Position numbers and translations under genes: made by a program. Below the pieces are notes generated by a model. The model was not told the origin of the DNA and made no database searches. It worked only from the letters and a program-made list of their open reading frames with translations. A stretch of 64,000 bases of DNA. It comes from Streptomyces sp. NBC_01446. Lineage in GTDB: Bacteria > Actinomycetota > Actinomycetes > Streptomycetales > Streptomycetaceae. Below are positions 9,834-18,489 of this stretch, one piece after another (position 1 is the stretch's first letter; each line of letters opens with the position of its first letter). The stretch spans positions 7,708,501-7,772,500 of the forward strand of contig NZ_JAPEPO010000001.1 in the NCBI RefSeq assembly GCF_026340095.1. Direction: 5' to 3'.

Positions 9834-12017
9834 TCACTGGGCGGTCTGCTCCGCGTGTTCGCGCCGCTCCTGCCGGGCAGGCTCGACGTCGCGCTCGAGC
9901 GGTGTCCGGCTCACGGCAGTCGACAGCTCATTCAGCGCCTGCGCATGGAGCTCCGCTCCTCGCCGCGCGACCCGGTCCTGCTCGCCTCCATCGGTGTCCC
10001 ACTCGTCGAGAACATCGGCGACATGCTCCCATTTGAGGTCGTGCCCCTCGCGCAGGTTCCGCGCCGCGTGCGCGGTGTCCGTCTCCAGGGCGTCGGCCAG
10101 CCGAGCCGCCTGCGGAACGGGGCGGGCGTCGTCGCCGTCGGGCAGATGGCTCTCAAGCAGCATGGCGGCCCGGCCGAGTGACCGCAGCGCGTCCTGCGCC
10201 TCCTCGGCCTCGTGGTGCGTCAGGCCGCGATGTCGTACTGGCTCACGGCTGGCCTGGGTGAACGCCTCGGCCCACGTGGCGTTGGCGGCGCGGCTGTCGA
10301 GCAGTGCCCGCCGCACATCCGCACGCCCCTTCCCGGATGGCTCGGCGAAGGTGCGGAGCACGGCAGCCGCGTACCGACCGTTCGCGCCGAGCCAGTCCGC
10401 GAGCCGGTCCCGCAGCCGAGGTGTCTCCCAGGCCGGGTAAACGACGTACGCCAGCATCGCCAGCGCACCGCCGAGCAGGGTGAGCAGTACACGGTCCCGT
10501 ACCGTCTGCTGCCATGCCTCGCCGCCCATGCCGAGGAGGAAGACGACGTACGCCGCTGTCATGCACTGCGAGACGGCGTATCCGGTACGCATGAACAGAT
10601 ACGTCAGCGCGGCGGAACCCACAGCCAGGCCGCCGGACACGAACGCGTCCGGATGGACCGTTTCCACTCCGGTCGCCAGCCCGACCCCGACGACGGTGCC
10701 CACGAACCGCCCCACGGAACGCGCGTAGGTCTGGTGGAAGTCCGGTCGCAGCACCATCACGGAGGTGAGGGGCACCCAGTAGCCGTGGCCCAGGGGCAGC
10801 GACGTGCCGAGCAGGTACCCGAGGGAGGCAACCGCCCCTAGGCGCACGGCATGCCGCAGCACGGGCGAGTCAGGGCGGAGCTCGCGACGCATGGCGCGTA
10901 CGACCACGGGCACCAGCCGGAACATCGTGGGCTCCACTAGGAGCTGCCCGTCCGCACCGGCCGCAGCGGGCGGCGCACGGGTGTCACGACTGTCGACGAT
11001 CTCCAGCACCTCATCCAGAAGCCTGCTCAGCTGGGCGGCCGCGCGGCGCGCGGGCCCGTCCAGCACCTCGTCATCCTCGTCGATGCGCAAAGCCTGGAGT
11101 GCTCTGGCGGGAACTTGGATCGCAGTGCCGTGGCGGATGGATCGCGCGGCGGCGTCGAGGACGTCGGCGGCGGCGCTCAGCAGCTCCCGAGCCCGGTCCC
11201 GCCCAGGGCCCTCCGCCGGGGCCCCGACCCGAGGGTCGGCGAGCGCGGCGAGGGCCGGCCGGATGCGTTCGGCCAGGCCCCGCGGACCGTGCAGGACGCG
11301 GGGCCGACGGCGTGCCTGCGACGGGGTGAGGGTGGCGGCGCTGCGCGCGGTCATCAGCGGCTGCGGATCGAAGGGGGCCGTCGGGTCCTGGCGCAGCCGT
11401 CGGGCGTAGTCCGCCTCGGCAGCCAGTGCGTCGGCGAGCGCGTCACGGTGCGCCCCCCACCTGCGGATGGGAAACAGCAGGATCAGCGTCGCCTGCACCA
11501 CACCGCCGAACGCGATCACCGCGGCGTGCTCAAGCGTCTGCTCGATGCCGGCGGGCAGGGTGATCGTGACGAGCATGATGCCCACCGTGGCCGTCGCCAC
11601 GATGCCGGCGTTCCGTCCGACCGCCCAGGCCATACCCGCGAGAAAGGCCCACACGGCCAGCAGCGGGACGAAGAGGGCGAGGTGTCCTGCCACCAGATAG
11701 CCGAGGAAGGTGCTGACGGCCAGTCCGAAACCGGCGGTCAGCGCGACCATTTTGCGCGGGCGCCAGCCCCGCTGGAAGGAGGAGGCGCCAGCCGAGAACG
11801 CGCCGAACGCCGCGGAGGCAGCGTAGGCCGGGGACACCAGCCACAGTGCGAGCGTGATCACCGTCGCCACCCCGGCCGCGGCGCGCAGTGCGACCAGGGG
11901 TTCCAGCCGCGTCCGCTCAACGCGAAGCCCGGCGCGCATGGAGTCATCCAGCGCCCGTAGCCATCTCACGGTTCCGAGCCTAGGACGAAGGCGGCGACTC
12001 GTCGCATCGGCACTCAC
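9834..12017 (-). CDS. FUSC family membrane protein (aromatic-acid exporter type)
   Basis: 727-aa protein with two hydrophobic blocks, near the N-terminus (residues about 40-160, ALWLVSPAYAASAAFGAFSA) and in the middle (about 390-520, YWVPLTSVMVLRPDFHQT). Soluble helical regions follow each block. This duplicated half-transporter layout is typical of the fusaric acid resistance/YccS family, which exports aromatic acids or supports envelope stress. GTG 12017 is used; GTG or ATG starts further in (for example ATG near 11939) are possible. It runs convergently towards the stress operon, with about 170 bases of apparently noncoding DNA between. Confidence 0.85.
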   Translation of the reverse strand: MSADATSRRLRPRLGTVRWLRALDDSMRAGLRVERTRLEPLVALRAAAGVATVITLALWLVSPAYAASAAFGAFSAGASSFQRGWRPRKMVALTAGFGLAVSTFLGYLVAGHLALFVPLLAVWAFLAGMAWAVGRNAGIVATATVGIMLVTITLPAGIEQTLEHAAVIAFGGVVQATLILLFPIRRWGAHRDALADALAAEADYARRLRQDPTAPFDPQPLMTARSAATLTPSQARRRPRVLHGPRGLAERIRPALAALADPRVGAPAEGPGRDRARELLSAAADVLDAAARSIRHGTAIQVPARALQALRIDEDDEVLDGPARRAAAQLSRLLDEVLEIVDSRDTRAPPAAAGADGQLLVEPTMFRLVPVVVRAMRRELRPDSPVLRHAVRLGAVASLGYLLGTSLPLGHGYWVPLTSVMVLRPDFHQTYARSVGRFVGTVVGVGLATGVETVHPDAFVSGGLAVGSAALTYLFMRTGYAVSQCMTAAYVVFLLGMGGEAWQQTVRDRVLLTLLGGALAMLAYVVYPAWETPRLRDRLADWLGANGRYAAAVLRTFAEPSGKGRADVRRALLDSRAANATWAEAFTQASREPVRHRGLTHHEAEEAQDALRSLGRAAMLLESHLPDGDDARPVPQAARLADALETDTAHAARNLREGHDLKWEHVADVLDEWDTDGGEQDRVARRGAELHAQALNELSTAVSRTPLERDVEPARQERREHAEQTAQ

Positions 12018-12191
12018 TTCGCGTCGGCACTCCTGGAGCGCGTGCTGCCGACGCTTGCCGCGGCAACCCGTGCGGGACTGCCCGGTGTGGCCTAGCGTTG
12101 CTGACGACGAGCACCGCAGTACCGCTCACCTCCGAGCGCGCCCCCGAAGTCGCGCTCACTGTCCACGGCGACGGATGAACGCACGGGAACG

Positions 12192-13265
12192 ATGATCACA
12201 CCAGAAGAGCGTGACCCGGCCGGACGAGTGACGCTCGATCTCGTTCTGGTGTCCGACCCGGGGTGGCCGACCGACGTCGCGCGCCGTCTGCAGGCTGATC
12301 TCGTCGGCCTCCTCAGCAGCGTCCGGGTGGACGTGGACTGGCGCGTGTCGGTGAATTCGAGTGCGCTCGCGCTCGCCGCGCAGGCCGACCCGCCGAGCAT
12401 GGTGCGGGCGCTCACCCAGCGGCTGCACGGCAGAACGTGGGACCTGGCCCTGTTCGTCACGGACCTGCCCTTCCGGGCCAACGCCCGCCCCGTCGTCCTG
12501 ATGTTGAGCCGGCCGGAGCGCGTCGCCCTGGTGTCTCTGCCCTCACTCGGGTGGTTCCGCGTCTCCCGTCGGGCGCGCGACGCGGCGCTCTACGCCGTCT
12601 CCGAACTCCTCGCAGCGTCCGCCGGGCCACAGGAGGAGGTGCACCGGCCGGGCGGGGCGGAGCGGTACCTCGTGCTGCCGGGCCGCAGCGGGAGGCTGCG
12701 CCTGCTCGCCGGAATGGTGCGGGCCAATCGGCCGTGGCTGCTGTTCACCGGCCTGTCCAGGGTCCTCGCCGTCGTCTTCGCGACAGCCTCCTTCGGCCTT
12801 CTGAGCAGCGACGTCTGGAACGTCAGCCGCCATCTTGGTCCGGGCCGTGCCTGCGCGCTCACCTTCCTGTCCATCACCGCTGTGGTGGCCTGGCTCGTCA
12901 TCGACCACGAACTGTGGGAGCGCCCTCGCGGGAGTCTGGCCCGGTACCAGGCCCGGCTGTACAACCTGGCCACGGTCGTCACCCTTTACCTGGGGATCGC
13001 CTTCCTATACGCCGCGCTGTTCGTGCTCATTGCTCTCACGGCACTGTTCCTGCTCCCCTCCGGCACGCTGGGACCGGTGCTCGGTCACGAACCCGACGCG
13101 GCCTACTACCTGTCCCTCGCATGGTTCATCACGTCCATGGGTACGGTGGGCGGCGCGTTGGGCGCGGGGCTGGAAGACGATCAGGTGGTGCGGCAGGCGG
13201 CTTACGGGGAGCGACAGCGGCTGGGGCAACGGCAGGACACAACCTGGTCCGACAGTGGCGGATAG
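12192..13265 (+). CDS. Conserved membrane protein of unknown function
   Basis: 357 aa. The first ~150 residues are soluble and look like an alpha/beta domain (TLDLVLVSDPGWPTDVARRL; WDLALFVTDLPF). The second half holds about four hydrophobic segments (PWLLFTGLSRVLAVVFATAS; ALTFLSITAVVAWLVID; VTLYLGIAFLYAALFVLIAL; a last one near 305-335). I recognise the general type from actinobacterial genomes but no function. It is divergent from the FUSC gene across a 174-base gap, which probably holds both promoters. Confidence 0.72.
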   Translation: MITPEERDPAGRVTLDLVLVSDPGWPTDVARRLQADLVGLLSSVRVDVDWRVSVNSSALALAAQADPPSMVRALTQRLHGRTWDLALFVTDLPFRANARPVVLMLSRPERVALVSLPSLGWFRVSRRARDAALYAVSELLAASAGPQEEVHRPGGAERYLVLPGRSGRLRLLAGMVRANRPWLLFTGLSRVLAVVFATASFGLLSSDVWNVSRHLGPGRACALTFLSITAVVAWLVIDHELWERPRGSLARYQARLYNLATVVTLYLGIAFLYAALFVLIALTALFLLPSGTLGPVLGHEPDAAYYLSLAWFITSMGTVGGALGAGLEDDQVVRQAAYGERQRLGQRQDTTWSDSGG

Positions 13266-13346
13266 GGGCTGCAGCCGGGCCACGTAGCCGTCGCGAGCGG
13301 CTACGGCCCGAGGACGTCGGCCTCCCCTCCGGACCGCGGCGCGTGG

Positions 13347-13706
13347 TCAGGGGGCGATGACGAGCTGTTCGATGAGGTGGTCGCGGAGTGTGAAGCGGTA
13401 GTGCAGGTCGATGGTGCCGCCGGGGAAGTCTCCTTCGAGGTGGTGGGTGGCGCTGTAGTGGGTGGCGTCGGTCTGCTGGGCGCCGGTGAGTTCGATGGTG
13501 TAGGTGAATTCGCTGGCGGACCGGCTGAGCCACTGCTCGATCGCGGCCGTGCCCTCGTAGGTGGTGCCGTCGTCGGTCACCGTGGCGTCGCTGGTGAATG
13601 CGGTGATCGCCGTGGCGATGTCGTGGGCTCGGTGTGCCTTGAGGTATCGGGTGATTGTCTCGGGGAGCGAGTCGGCAGTGAGGGCGTGGGGCCGGTTGTC
13701 GTGCAT
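13347..13706 (-). CDS. SnoaL/NTF2-like polyketide-cyclase-fold protein
   Basis: 119 aa. The N-terminal helices (SLPETITRYLKAHRAHDIAT) and the pattern AFTSDATVTDDGTTYEGTAA followed by curved beta strands are typical of the SnoaL-like NTF2 fold. Such small proteins act as isomerases, cyclases or ligand carriers. It lies 24 bases downstream of the SDR gene on the same strand, so the two form one transcript controlled by the divergent HxlR regulator. Confidence 0.85.
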   Translation of the reverse strand: MHDNRPHALTADSLPETITRYLKAHRAHDIATAITAFTSDATVTDDGTTYEGTAAIEQWLSRSASEFTYTIELTGAQQTDATHYSATHHLEGDFPGGTIDLHYRFTLRDHLIEQLVIAP

Positions 13707-13730
13707 GACGGTCCTTCGGGTCGTAGCGGG

Positions 13731-14516
13731 TCAGACGGTGGGGGTGGTGCCGCCGTCGATGACGTATTCGGCGCCGGTGATGGACGAGGCGCGGTCGGAG
13801 ACGAGGAAGGCGACGAGTTCGGCGACTTCCTCGGGCCGGTTGGGACGGCCCAGAGGGATCCCGCCGAGCGAATCCATTAGCCGGCCCAGTGCGGCCTCCT
13901 GGGTGATGCCCGCGTCCTGGGCGATCCGGGCGATCAGGTTGTCGGCGGCGGTGGTCTGGGTGAAGCCGGGTGAGACGGTGTTGACGCGGACGCCGTGCGG
14001 TGCGACCTCGTTGGCCAGGCCCTTGCTGTAGGTGGTCAGCGCGGCCTTGGCGGCGGCGTAGGCCAGGGTGCCGTTCCACAGGGGCATGCGGCGCTGGATC
14101 GAGGTGACGTGGACGACCGCGCCCTTGCCGGCCGTGATCATGCCGGGCAGGAGGCCGCGGTCCAGGCGGACGGCGGCCAGCAGGTTGGTGTTCAGCTCCG
14201 TGGCCCAGGCGTCGTCGCCGAGCGCGGCGAATCCGCCGGCGGGCGCCTCGGAACCGCCGAGCGTGTTGACCAGGATGTCGACGCCTCCCATGCGGGCGTC
14301 TGCCTCCGCGATCACGTGGGCGGCGCCCTCGGCGGTGGACAGGTCGGCGGCGATGAAGGTCTTGTCCTCGACGTCGGCGGGGCGGCTGCGGGAGGTGACG
14401 AGAACCCTCGCGCCGGCCTGGGCGAGGCGTCGGGCGATGGCGGCTCCGGTGCCCTTGGTGCCGCCGGTGACCAGGGCGCGCCGACCTTCGAGGGATTCAT
14501 TGATGGAGGTAGTCAC
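13731..14516 (-). CDS. Short-chain dehydrogenase/reductase (SDR)
   Basis: 261-aa classical SDR using NAD(P)H. The cofactor motif is TGGTKGTG (TGxxxGxG) near residue 15. NTLGG stands for the usual NNAG. The catalytic serine is in VVHVTSIQRR, and tyrosine and lysine are in AYAAAKAAL (YxxxK). PGFTQT and a typical C-terminus (ITGAEYVIDGGTTP) follow. GTG 14516 is chosen because the protein then starts just before the fold; a longer frame would run through the operator. It is the first gene of the pair with the NTF2-like gene. Substrate unknown; probably a carbonyl compound sensed by the HxlR regulator. Confidence 0.92.
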   Translation of the reverse strand: MTTSINESLEGRRALVTGGTKGTGAAIARRLAQAGARVLVTSRSRPADVEDKTFIAADLSTAEGAAHVIAEADARMGGVDILVNTLGGSEAPAGGFAALGDDAWATELNTNLLAAVRLDRGLLPGMITAGKGAVVHVTSIQRRMPLWNGTLAYAAAKAALTTYSKGLANEVAPHGVRVNTVSPGFTQTTAADNLIARIAQDAGITQEAALGRLMDSLGGIPLGRPNRPEEVAELVAFLVSDRASSITGAEYVIDGGTTPTV

Positions 14517-14565
14517 GGTGTGGTCCGTTCTGGGGCGCGGGCATCCGACGGCGCCGCCCCTATCA

Positions 14566-14608
14566 TTACTGCTAAAATAGAAGCTACTAACTTCGACTTT
14601 AGCAGTAA
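14566..14608. promoter_or_regulatory. Divergent operator between SDR and HxlR genes
   Basis: Arms TTACTGCTAAA (14566-14576) and TTTAGCAGTAA (14598-14608) form a perfect 11-bp inverted repeat. Inside it GAAG (14580-14583) and CTTC (14591-14594) form a second, nested pair. The site is AT-rich in a GC-rich context and lies between the two divergent genes. A dimeric winged-helix HxlR protein acting on both promoters is the natural explanation (inference from position and symmetry). Confidence 0.75.
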
Positions 14609-14625
14609 CTGAGGGGATGGTCGAC

Positions 14626-15135
14626 ATGGCGAGCCGGATCAGGCTGGAGGACCGTGAGTGCCCGCTGTCCACGACGGTGGAGCACGTCGGCGAGTGGTGG
14701 ACGCTGCTGATCCTCCACGACGCCTTCGACGGCTACACCCGCTTCGACCAGTTCCAGGAGAGCCTGGGCATCTCCTCCAGCATGCTCACCACCCGCCTGA
14801 AGACCCTCGTCACAGACGGGCTGCTGGAACGCAGGCCATATCAGACCGGCCCCGTCCGCCACGAGTACGTACTCACCGAACTCGGGCGTTCCCTGCGCCC
14901 GGTGATCGTCGCCCTGGCCGCCTGGGGTAACGCCCGCCTCGCGCCGGAGGAACGCAGCATGATCCTCGTTGACGCGAACAGCGGGGAGCAGGTCGAGCCC
15001 GTGGTCGTCGACGCCAAGACCGGCAGCCGGCTCGACGACAGCGCCGCGTATGTCTTCACGGCGGGCCCTGCAGCCAGCGAGGCCATGCGCGACCGCTACG
15101 CGAAGGGGCCGACGCCTCCGGCGCAAGGAGCCTAG
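14626..15135 (+). CDS. HxlR family transcriptional regulator
   Basis: 169-aa winged-helix regulator. The family core is present: a cysteine near the N-terminus (DRECPLSTTVEHVGEWWTLL), FDQFQESLGISSSMLTTRL as recognition helix, and wing RRPYQTGPVRHEYVLTELG. An extra C-terminal zinc-ribbon-like tail lacks cysteines (ILVDANSGEQVEPVVVDAKT). ATG 14626 is preferred over ATG 14617 because GAGGGG at 14611-14616 is properly spaced only for the former. It probably senses a reactive carbonyl or quinone through its cysteine and controls the SDR/NTF2 pair. Confidence 0.9.
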   Translation: MASRIRLEDRECPLSTTVEHVGEWWTLLILHDAFDGYTRFDQFQESLGISSSMLTTRLKTLVTDGLLERRPYQTGPVRHEYVLTELGRSLRPVIVALAAWGNARLAPEERSMILVDANSGEQVEPVVVDAKTGSRLDDSAAYVFTAGPAASEAMRDRYAKGPTPPAQGA

Positions 15136-15765
15136 AGCGCGCGAAGCCGGTCCGTGTCGAGGTGTCCGCTCGCTGGCTTGGCGCCACGTTACGGAAGCGG
15201 CCGTGAGGCGATGCCGCAGGGGGACCGGTCACCGCAGAAATGCGAACTTCCTCCGCCTGACGAGCGCGCCGGTGCGGGCCGTGTGATCGCGGAGAGCGTC
15301 CGCTGCTGCGGTCAGGTCGCCGTGCAGGCGCCGGTACCGCCGAGGCGGACCATGGCGTCGTAGGCCTGGCTGGGGGTCATGGGCGGTTCGGGCAGTGGGT
15401 GGGCCCGCTCGGCGCGGAAGGCGTCGAGCATGAGGTAGAGGTGACGTCGCTCTCCACCGTCCGGGCCGCAGGCGGGCGTACGCACGCCAACGAACCGACG
15501 GGATAGTCGTCCCGGCGGGCTGCGGCTTTGCGTAAATGAGGTGCCGTTAACGTGCGGCGAACCAAGCGCCGAGTATCGGTGGCCGTGCCCATGGAACCCT
15601 GATTAGCCCTCGGCCGCAGTCGGACGTCATGCGGCAGGTCCCGGCCTGTCGGTCGGGACCTGCTCCTCTTTGGGGCCGATCTCAGTGCCGGCCGCGGTTG
15701 CTTTGATCCGGGGCCGGAATACGGGGGTGCGGGTTGTCGCGCGGCTGCATGCGGTGTGTCGTGTC
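15136..15765. other. Intergenic region with a possible gene remnant
   Basis: No intact gene seen. On the minus strand a short frame ending at 15312 reads ERRHLYLMLDAFRAERAHPL and then PEPPMTPSQAYDAMVRLGG. It has coding-like composition but no recognised family, and is probably the tail of a lost gene. A hairpin at 15634-15663 is listed separately. Confidence 0.4.
15634..15663. terminator. Hairpin terminator
   Basis: GCAGGTCCCG (15634-15643) and CGGGACCTGC (15654-15663) form a perfect 10-bp stem around a 10-base loop, followed by TCCTCTTT on the plus strand. It lies about 100 bases after the end of the minus-strand DUF2267 gene, so it may stop that transcript. Confidence 0.6.
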
Positions 15766-16203
15766 TCAGGCGGCTTGGGTGAGTTCGGCGCGGCCGAACA
15801 GGAGGGCGTAGCCGGTGGGGAGCTGGTCGAGGACGCGGGTGAGGAGGTCGGGGCCGGCGAGAGTGGCGACGGCGGCCAGGACAGAGCCGGTGTCCCAGCG
15901 GACGGTGGCCGGGGTGGCGCCGGTTCGGGTGGCGAGTTCTTTGACGAAGGCCCAGCCCGTGAGGGGCTCGATTGCGGGGATCTGTTGGGTGAGGATGCGG
16001 GCGGCCTCGAAGGGCAGGCAGGCTGCCAGCTCGACGCGTTCATCGCCGGTCAGCTGTTCGCCGAGTCCTGAAAGGACCAGGCGGACGGCTTCGGCGGCCC
16101 GTTCGCGGGTGGGGTAGGCCCCTTCGTAGCGGACTTTCTCCAGCATCTCCTCGAACGTCATCGCCGCAAGGCGCTGGGCCGGTTCACGCTGGTCGGACAT
16201 CAC
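15766..16203 (-). CDS. DUF2267 domain protein
   Basis: 145 aa, all-helical. The family pattern is visible: FEEMLEKVRYEGAYPTRERA, AVRLVLSGLGEQLTGDERVE, LAACLP, and the C-terminal LLTRVLDQLPTGYALLFGR. The function of DUF2267 is not established; it often sits in stress loci. It is a diverged duplicate of the next gene upstream (16269-16673), with which it shares the LPxGYxLLFGR ending, and belongs to the hsp18 transcription unit. Confidence 0.83.
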   Translation of the reverse strand: MMSDQREPAQRLAAMTFEEMLEKVRYEGAYPTRERAAEAVRLVLSGLGEQLTGDERVELAACLPFEAARILTQQIPAIEPLTGWAFVKELATRTGATPATVRWDTGSVLAAVATLAGPDLLTRVLDQLPTGYALLFGRAELTQAA

Positions 16204-16268
16204 TGCGTAGTTGCCTTTCTCGTAGCCGAGGTGGGGGGTGCCCCGCTGACGCGGGCACCCGTGGGTGG

Positions 16269-16673
16269 TCAGGTGGGCTGGGGGCGGCCGAAGAGCAGGT
16301 CGTAGCCGGCTGGCAGCTGGAGCAGGATCTGCTGCGTGAGCTCGTCGCCGGCCGCGTCGGCGGCGGTGCTCAGGACGGCGCTGACGTCCCAGGCCGCGGT
16401 CGCTTCGGTGGCTCCCTCGATCCAGGCCGCCGTGGCCCGCACGAACCGCTCGGGTGAGAGCGGTTCAGCGCTCTGCAGCGGGTTGAGGAGGATCAAGGCG
16501 AAGGTTTCCGGCAGGCGTGCGGCCAGTTCGGCACGCACGCCGCCGACCAGGTGGGCGCCGAGCAGGGCGAGGACGACGCGGGCCGCGCGTTCCGCTTCCT
16601 GGGCGCTCTCGTACTCGCCGCGTTCCTTGACCTGATCGAGGAACGCTTCCCATCGCAGGGTCATGTCCGACAC
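16269..16673 (-). CDS. DUF2267 domain protein (paralogue)
   Basis: 134 aa with the same helical pattern as its neighbour (AFLDQVKERGEYESAQEAER; VVLALLGAHLVGGVRAELAA; ILLQLPAGYDLLFGRPQP). Sequence similarity and adjacency indicate a tandem duplication. It lies about 90 bases downstream of hsp18 on the same strand and is probably induced with it. Confidence 0.82.
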   Translation of the reverse strand: MSDMTLRWEAFLDQVKERGEYESAQEAERAARVVLALLGAHLVGGVRAELAARLPETFALILLNPLQSAEPLSPERFVRATAAWIEGATEATAAWDVSAVLSTAADAAGDELTQQILLQLPAGYDLLFGRPQPT

Positions 16674-16763
16674 CGCCTCTGTTGGCCTGAGGGGTGCGCA
16701 GGACGGGCGGAGGGGGAGATCAGGTGCCCGTCCTGCGCAGCTGGCCCGCCCGGATCGCCGAGC

Positions 16764-17195
16764 TCAGCCGGAGATCTCCGTACGGGAGGACTCCCCGCCG
16801 ATCGAGATCTTGCGGGGCTTGGCGCGCTCGGCGATCGGGATGCGCAGGGTCAGCACCCCGGCGTCGTAGTCGGCCTTGATGCGCTCGGTGTCCAGGGTGT
16901 CGGCCAGCACGATCTGGCGGGAGAACACGCCCAGCGGCCGTTCCGACAGTTCCATCTGCACGTCGTCGGCCTTCGCCGCGGGCCGGCGCTCGGCCTTGAC
17001 CGTCAGCATGTTCCGCTCGACGTCGATGTCGATCGCCTCCGCGCTGACGCCGGGGAGGTCGAAGGCCACCACGTACTCGTCGCCCTCGCGGTAGGCGTCC
17101 ATCGCCATCGCGGACGGCCGCGTCCAGGTGCCCGTGCCGGTCAGCTGCTGGGCGAGGCGGTCGAGTTCACGGAAAGGGTCAGTGCGCATCAACAT
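16764..17195 (-). CDS. hsp18: Small heat-shock protein Hsp18 (Hsp20/alpha-crystallin)
   Basis: 143-aa holdase that keeps unfolding proteins soluble for the DnaK/ClpB machinery. The alpha-crystallin domain spans about residues 30-130 and includes FDLPGVSAEAIDIDVERNML and DYDAGVLTLRIPIAE (the G-x-L motif). ATG 17195 follows a strong GGAGGTG on the minus strand. It faces rheA across two RheA-type operators, which is the hsp18 arrangement known from Streptomyces albus. Confidence 0.94.
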   Translation of the reverse strand: MLMRTDPFRELDRLAQQLTGTGTWTRPSAMAMDAYREGDEYVVAFDLPGVSAEAIDIDVERNMLTVKAERRPAAKADDVQMELSERPLGVFSRQIVLADTLDTERIKADYDAGVLTLRIPIAERAKPRKISIGGESSRTEISG

Positions 17196-17260
17196 CGCGA
17201 AACACCTCCAGAAGGTTCGGGTTGTACCCGCCAATGCGCTTCACTGACACCGTTGTAACA

Positions 17261-17305
17261 TGTCATCCAATGGATGACAAACAACCTGTCGTCGAAAGGA
17301 TGACA
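17261..17305. promoter_or_regulatory. Two RheA-type operators
   Basis: The first site, 17261-17279, is a perfect palindrome TGTCATC-N5-GATGACA (extending to 9-1-9). The second, 17287-17305, is TGTCGTC-N5-GATGACA with one half mismatched. Their centres are 26 bp apart. This is the consensus I recall for the RheA repressor of S. albus hsp18. Placement between the divergent hsp18 and rheA genes explains joint control and autoregulation. Confidence 0.85.
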
Positions 17306-17321
17306 GCCGGAAGGAGTTCCC

Positions 17322-17954
17322 GTGACAGCAGCCGGCCAGCCGCCCCCCTCCCACCCCGACGACCGGAGCCCGGCCTCGTTCCTGGCAGCCGCCGCGGCCC
17401 TGGAAGCCATCGACCACGCCGTGCACGACGCCCATGGCCGCGCTGCCGACCCCGCCGGCGCAGGTACCGGCCCGCAGCAGGTCCTGGCGTCGCTCCTGCT
17501 GCTGCGGCAGGTTCGCGAGCAGCTCGCCGGATGGGAGACCGGTCTGATCGAAACCGCCCGCCACGCGGGAGCGAGCTGGGCCGACCTCGCGCACCCCCTC
17601 GGCGTGGCCAGCCGCCAGGCCGCCGAACGCCGCTATCTGCGCAACCGCCCCGGCCCTGCCGGAACCACCGGTGAACAGCGCGTCCAGGCCACCCGCGAAC
17701 GCCGCGCCGCCGACCGCACCCACACGGCATGGGCCCGCGACAACGCCGCGGCTCTGCGCCGCCTCGCGGGACAGATCACCGCCCTGACCGACCTCCCCCC
17801 GGCCTCTCGCACCCCTCTCGTTCAGCTCGACGCGGCCCTCGCCCACAACGACCCCGAAGCCCTCATCCACCCCCTGGCCGCGACCCGCCCCTACCTGACC
17901 GGCGCCCACCCCCGCCTCGCCACCCAGCTCGACACCCTCATCGGGCAGGGGTGA
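17322..17954 (+). CDS. rheA: HSP18 transcriptional repressor, RheA-like
   Basis: 210-aa DNA-binding protein. The central segment GASWADLAHPLGVASRQAAE is a helix-turn-helix followed by RRYLRNRPG, and flanking helices are alanine- and arginine-rich. RheA of S. albus is a thermosensor that binds hsp18 DNA at normal temperature and changes conformation reversibly on heating. GTG 17322 has GGAAGGAG upstream. The pair of matching operators beside it supports the assignment. Confidence 0.85.
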   Translation: MTAAGQPPPSHPDDRSPASFLAAAAALEAIDHAVHDAHGRAADPAGAGTGPQQVLASLLLLRQVREQLAGWETGLIETARHAGASWADLAHPLGVASRQAAERRYLRNRPGPAGTTGEQRVQATRERRAADRTHTAWARDNAAALRRLAGQITALTDLPPASRTPLVQLDAALAHNDPEALIHPLAATRPYLTGAHPRLATQLDTLIGQG

Positions 17955-18440
17955 CCGGCGCCCTGACTCGCCCGGCCACGCGTAATGACGGTCATGCCGC
18001 CGCGCGCAGTGCAAGCCGCCGCACAAGGGCGCGGCCGGCCCGCCCGGGCTTCCCTGAAGGCCGGGGGGCACATCACGTGCACCGCCGACGATCGCGGAAG
18101 CGATCAGTCGCGACGCTGCCGCTCACCCTGCCCATCCGGTCGCCCTGGTCACCGGATCGACAACGTCCTGCCCTGTCCGCCCGGCCCGTGCGTCCCGCCG
18201 ATCTGGCGGCGTGCGGGGCGGGAGCGGGGTGCGGCTGGCCATGAGTAAAGCCGCACGATGCGTCCTGCGGCGCTCTCGCTCGCGGCACCGACAGGCGTGA
18301 GCGGTGCCGGCGGTGGGGTTGCTGCCCGGTTCTGGGGCCGCTGCCCGCTCCTGGTCCGTTCGAAGCCGACTACCTCACGGTCGAACACAAGGAAATCTGT
18401 GTTGGCTGGAGTAGACATTGGGTGGTGGCGTGGTTATGGT
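17955..18440. other. Noncoding interval before the GCAGT leader
   Basis: No gene recognised. Near its right end (18400-18450) is a distinctive stretch containing GGCTGGAGTAGACATTG and GGTTATGGTTTCTCTCG, which I take as the probable promoter region of the downstream leader, but no start site can be proved. Confidence 0.4.
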
Positions 18441-18489
18441 TTCTCTCGTAGCCGAGATCAAGGAAGGCCGGGCAGAGATGAACTGCCGG

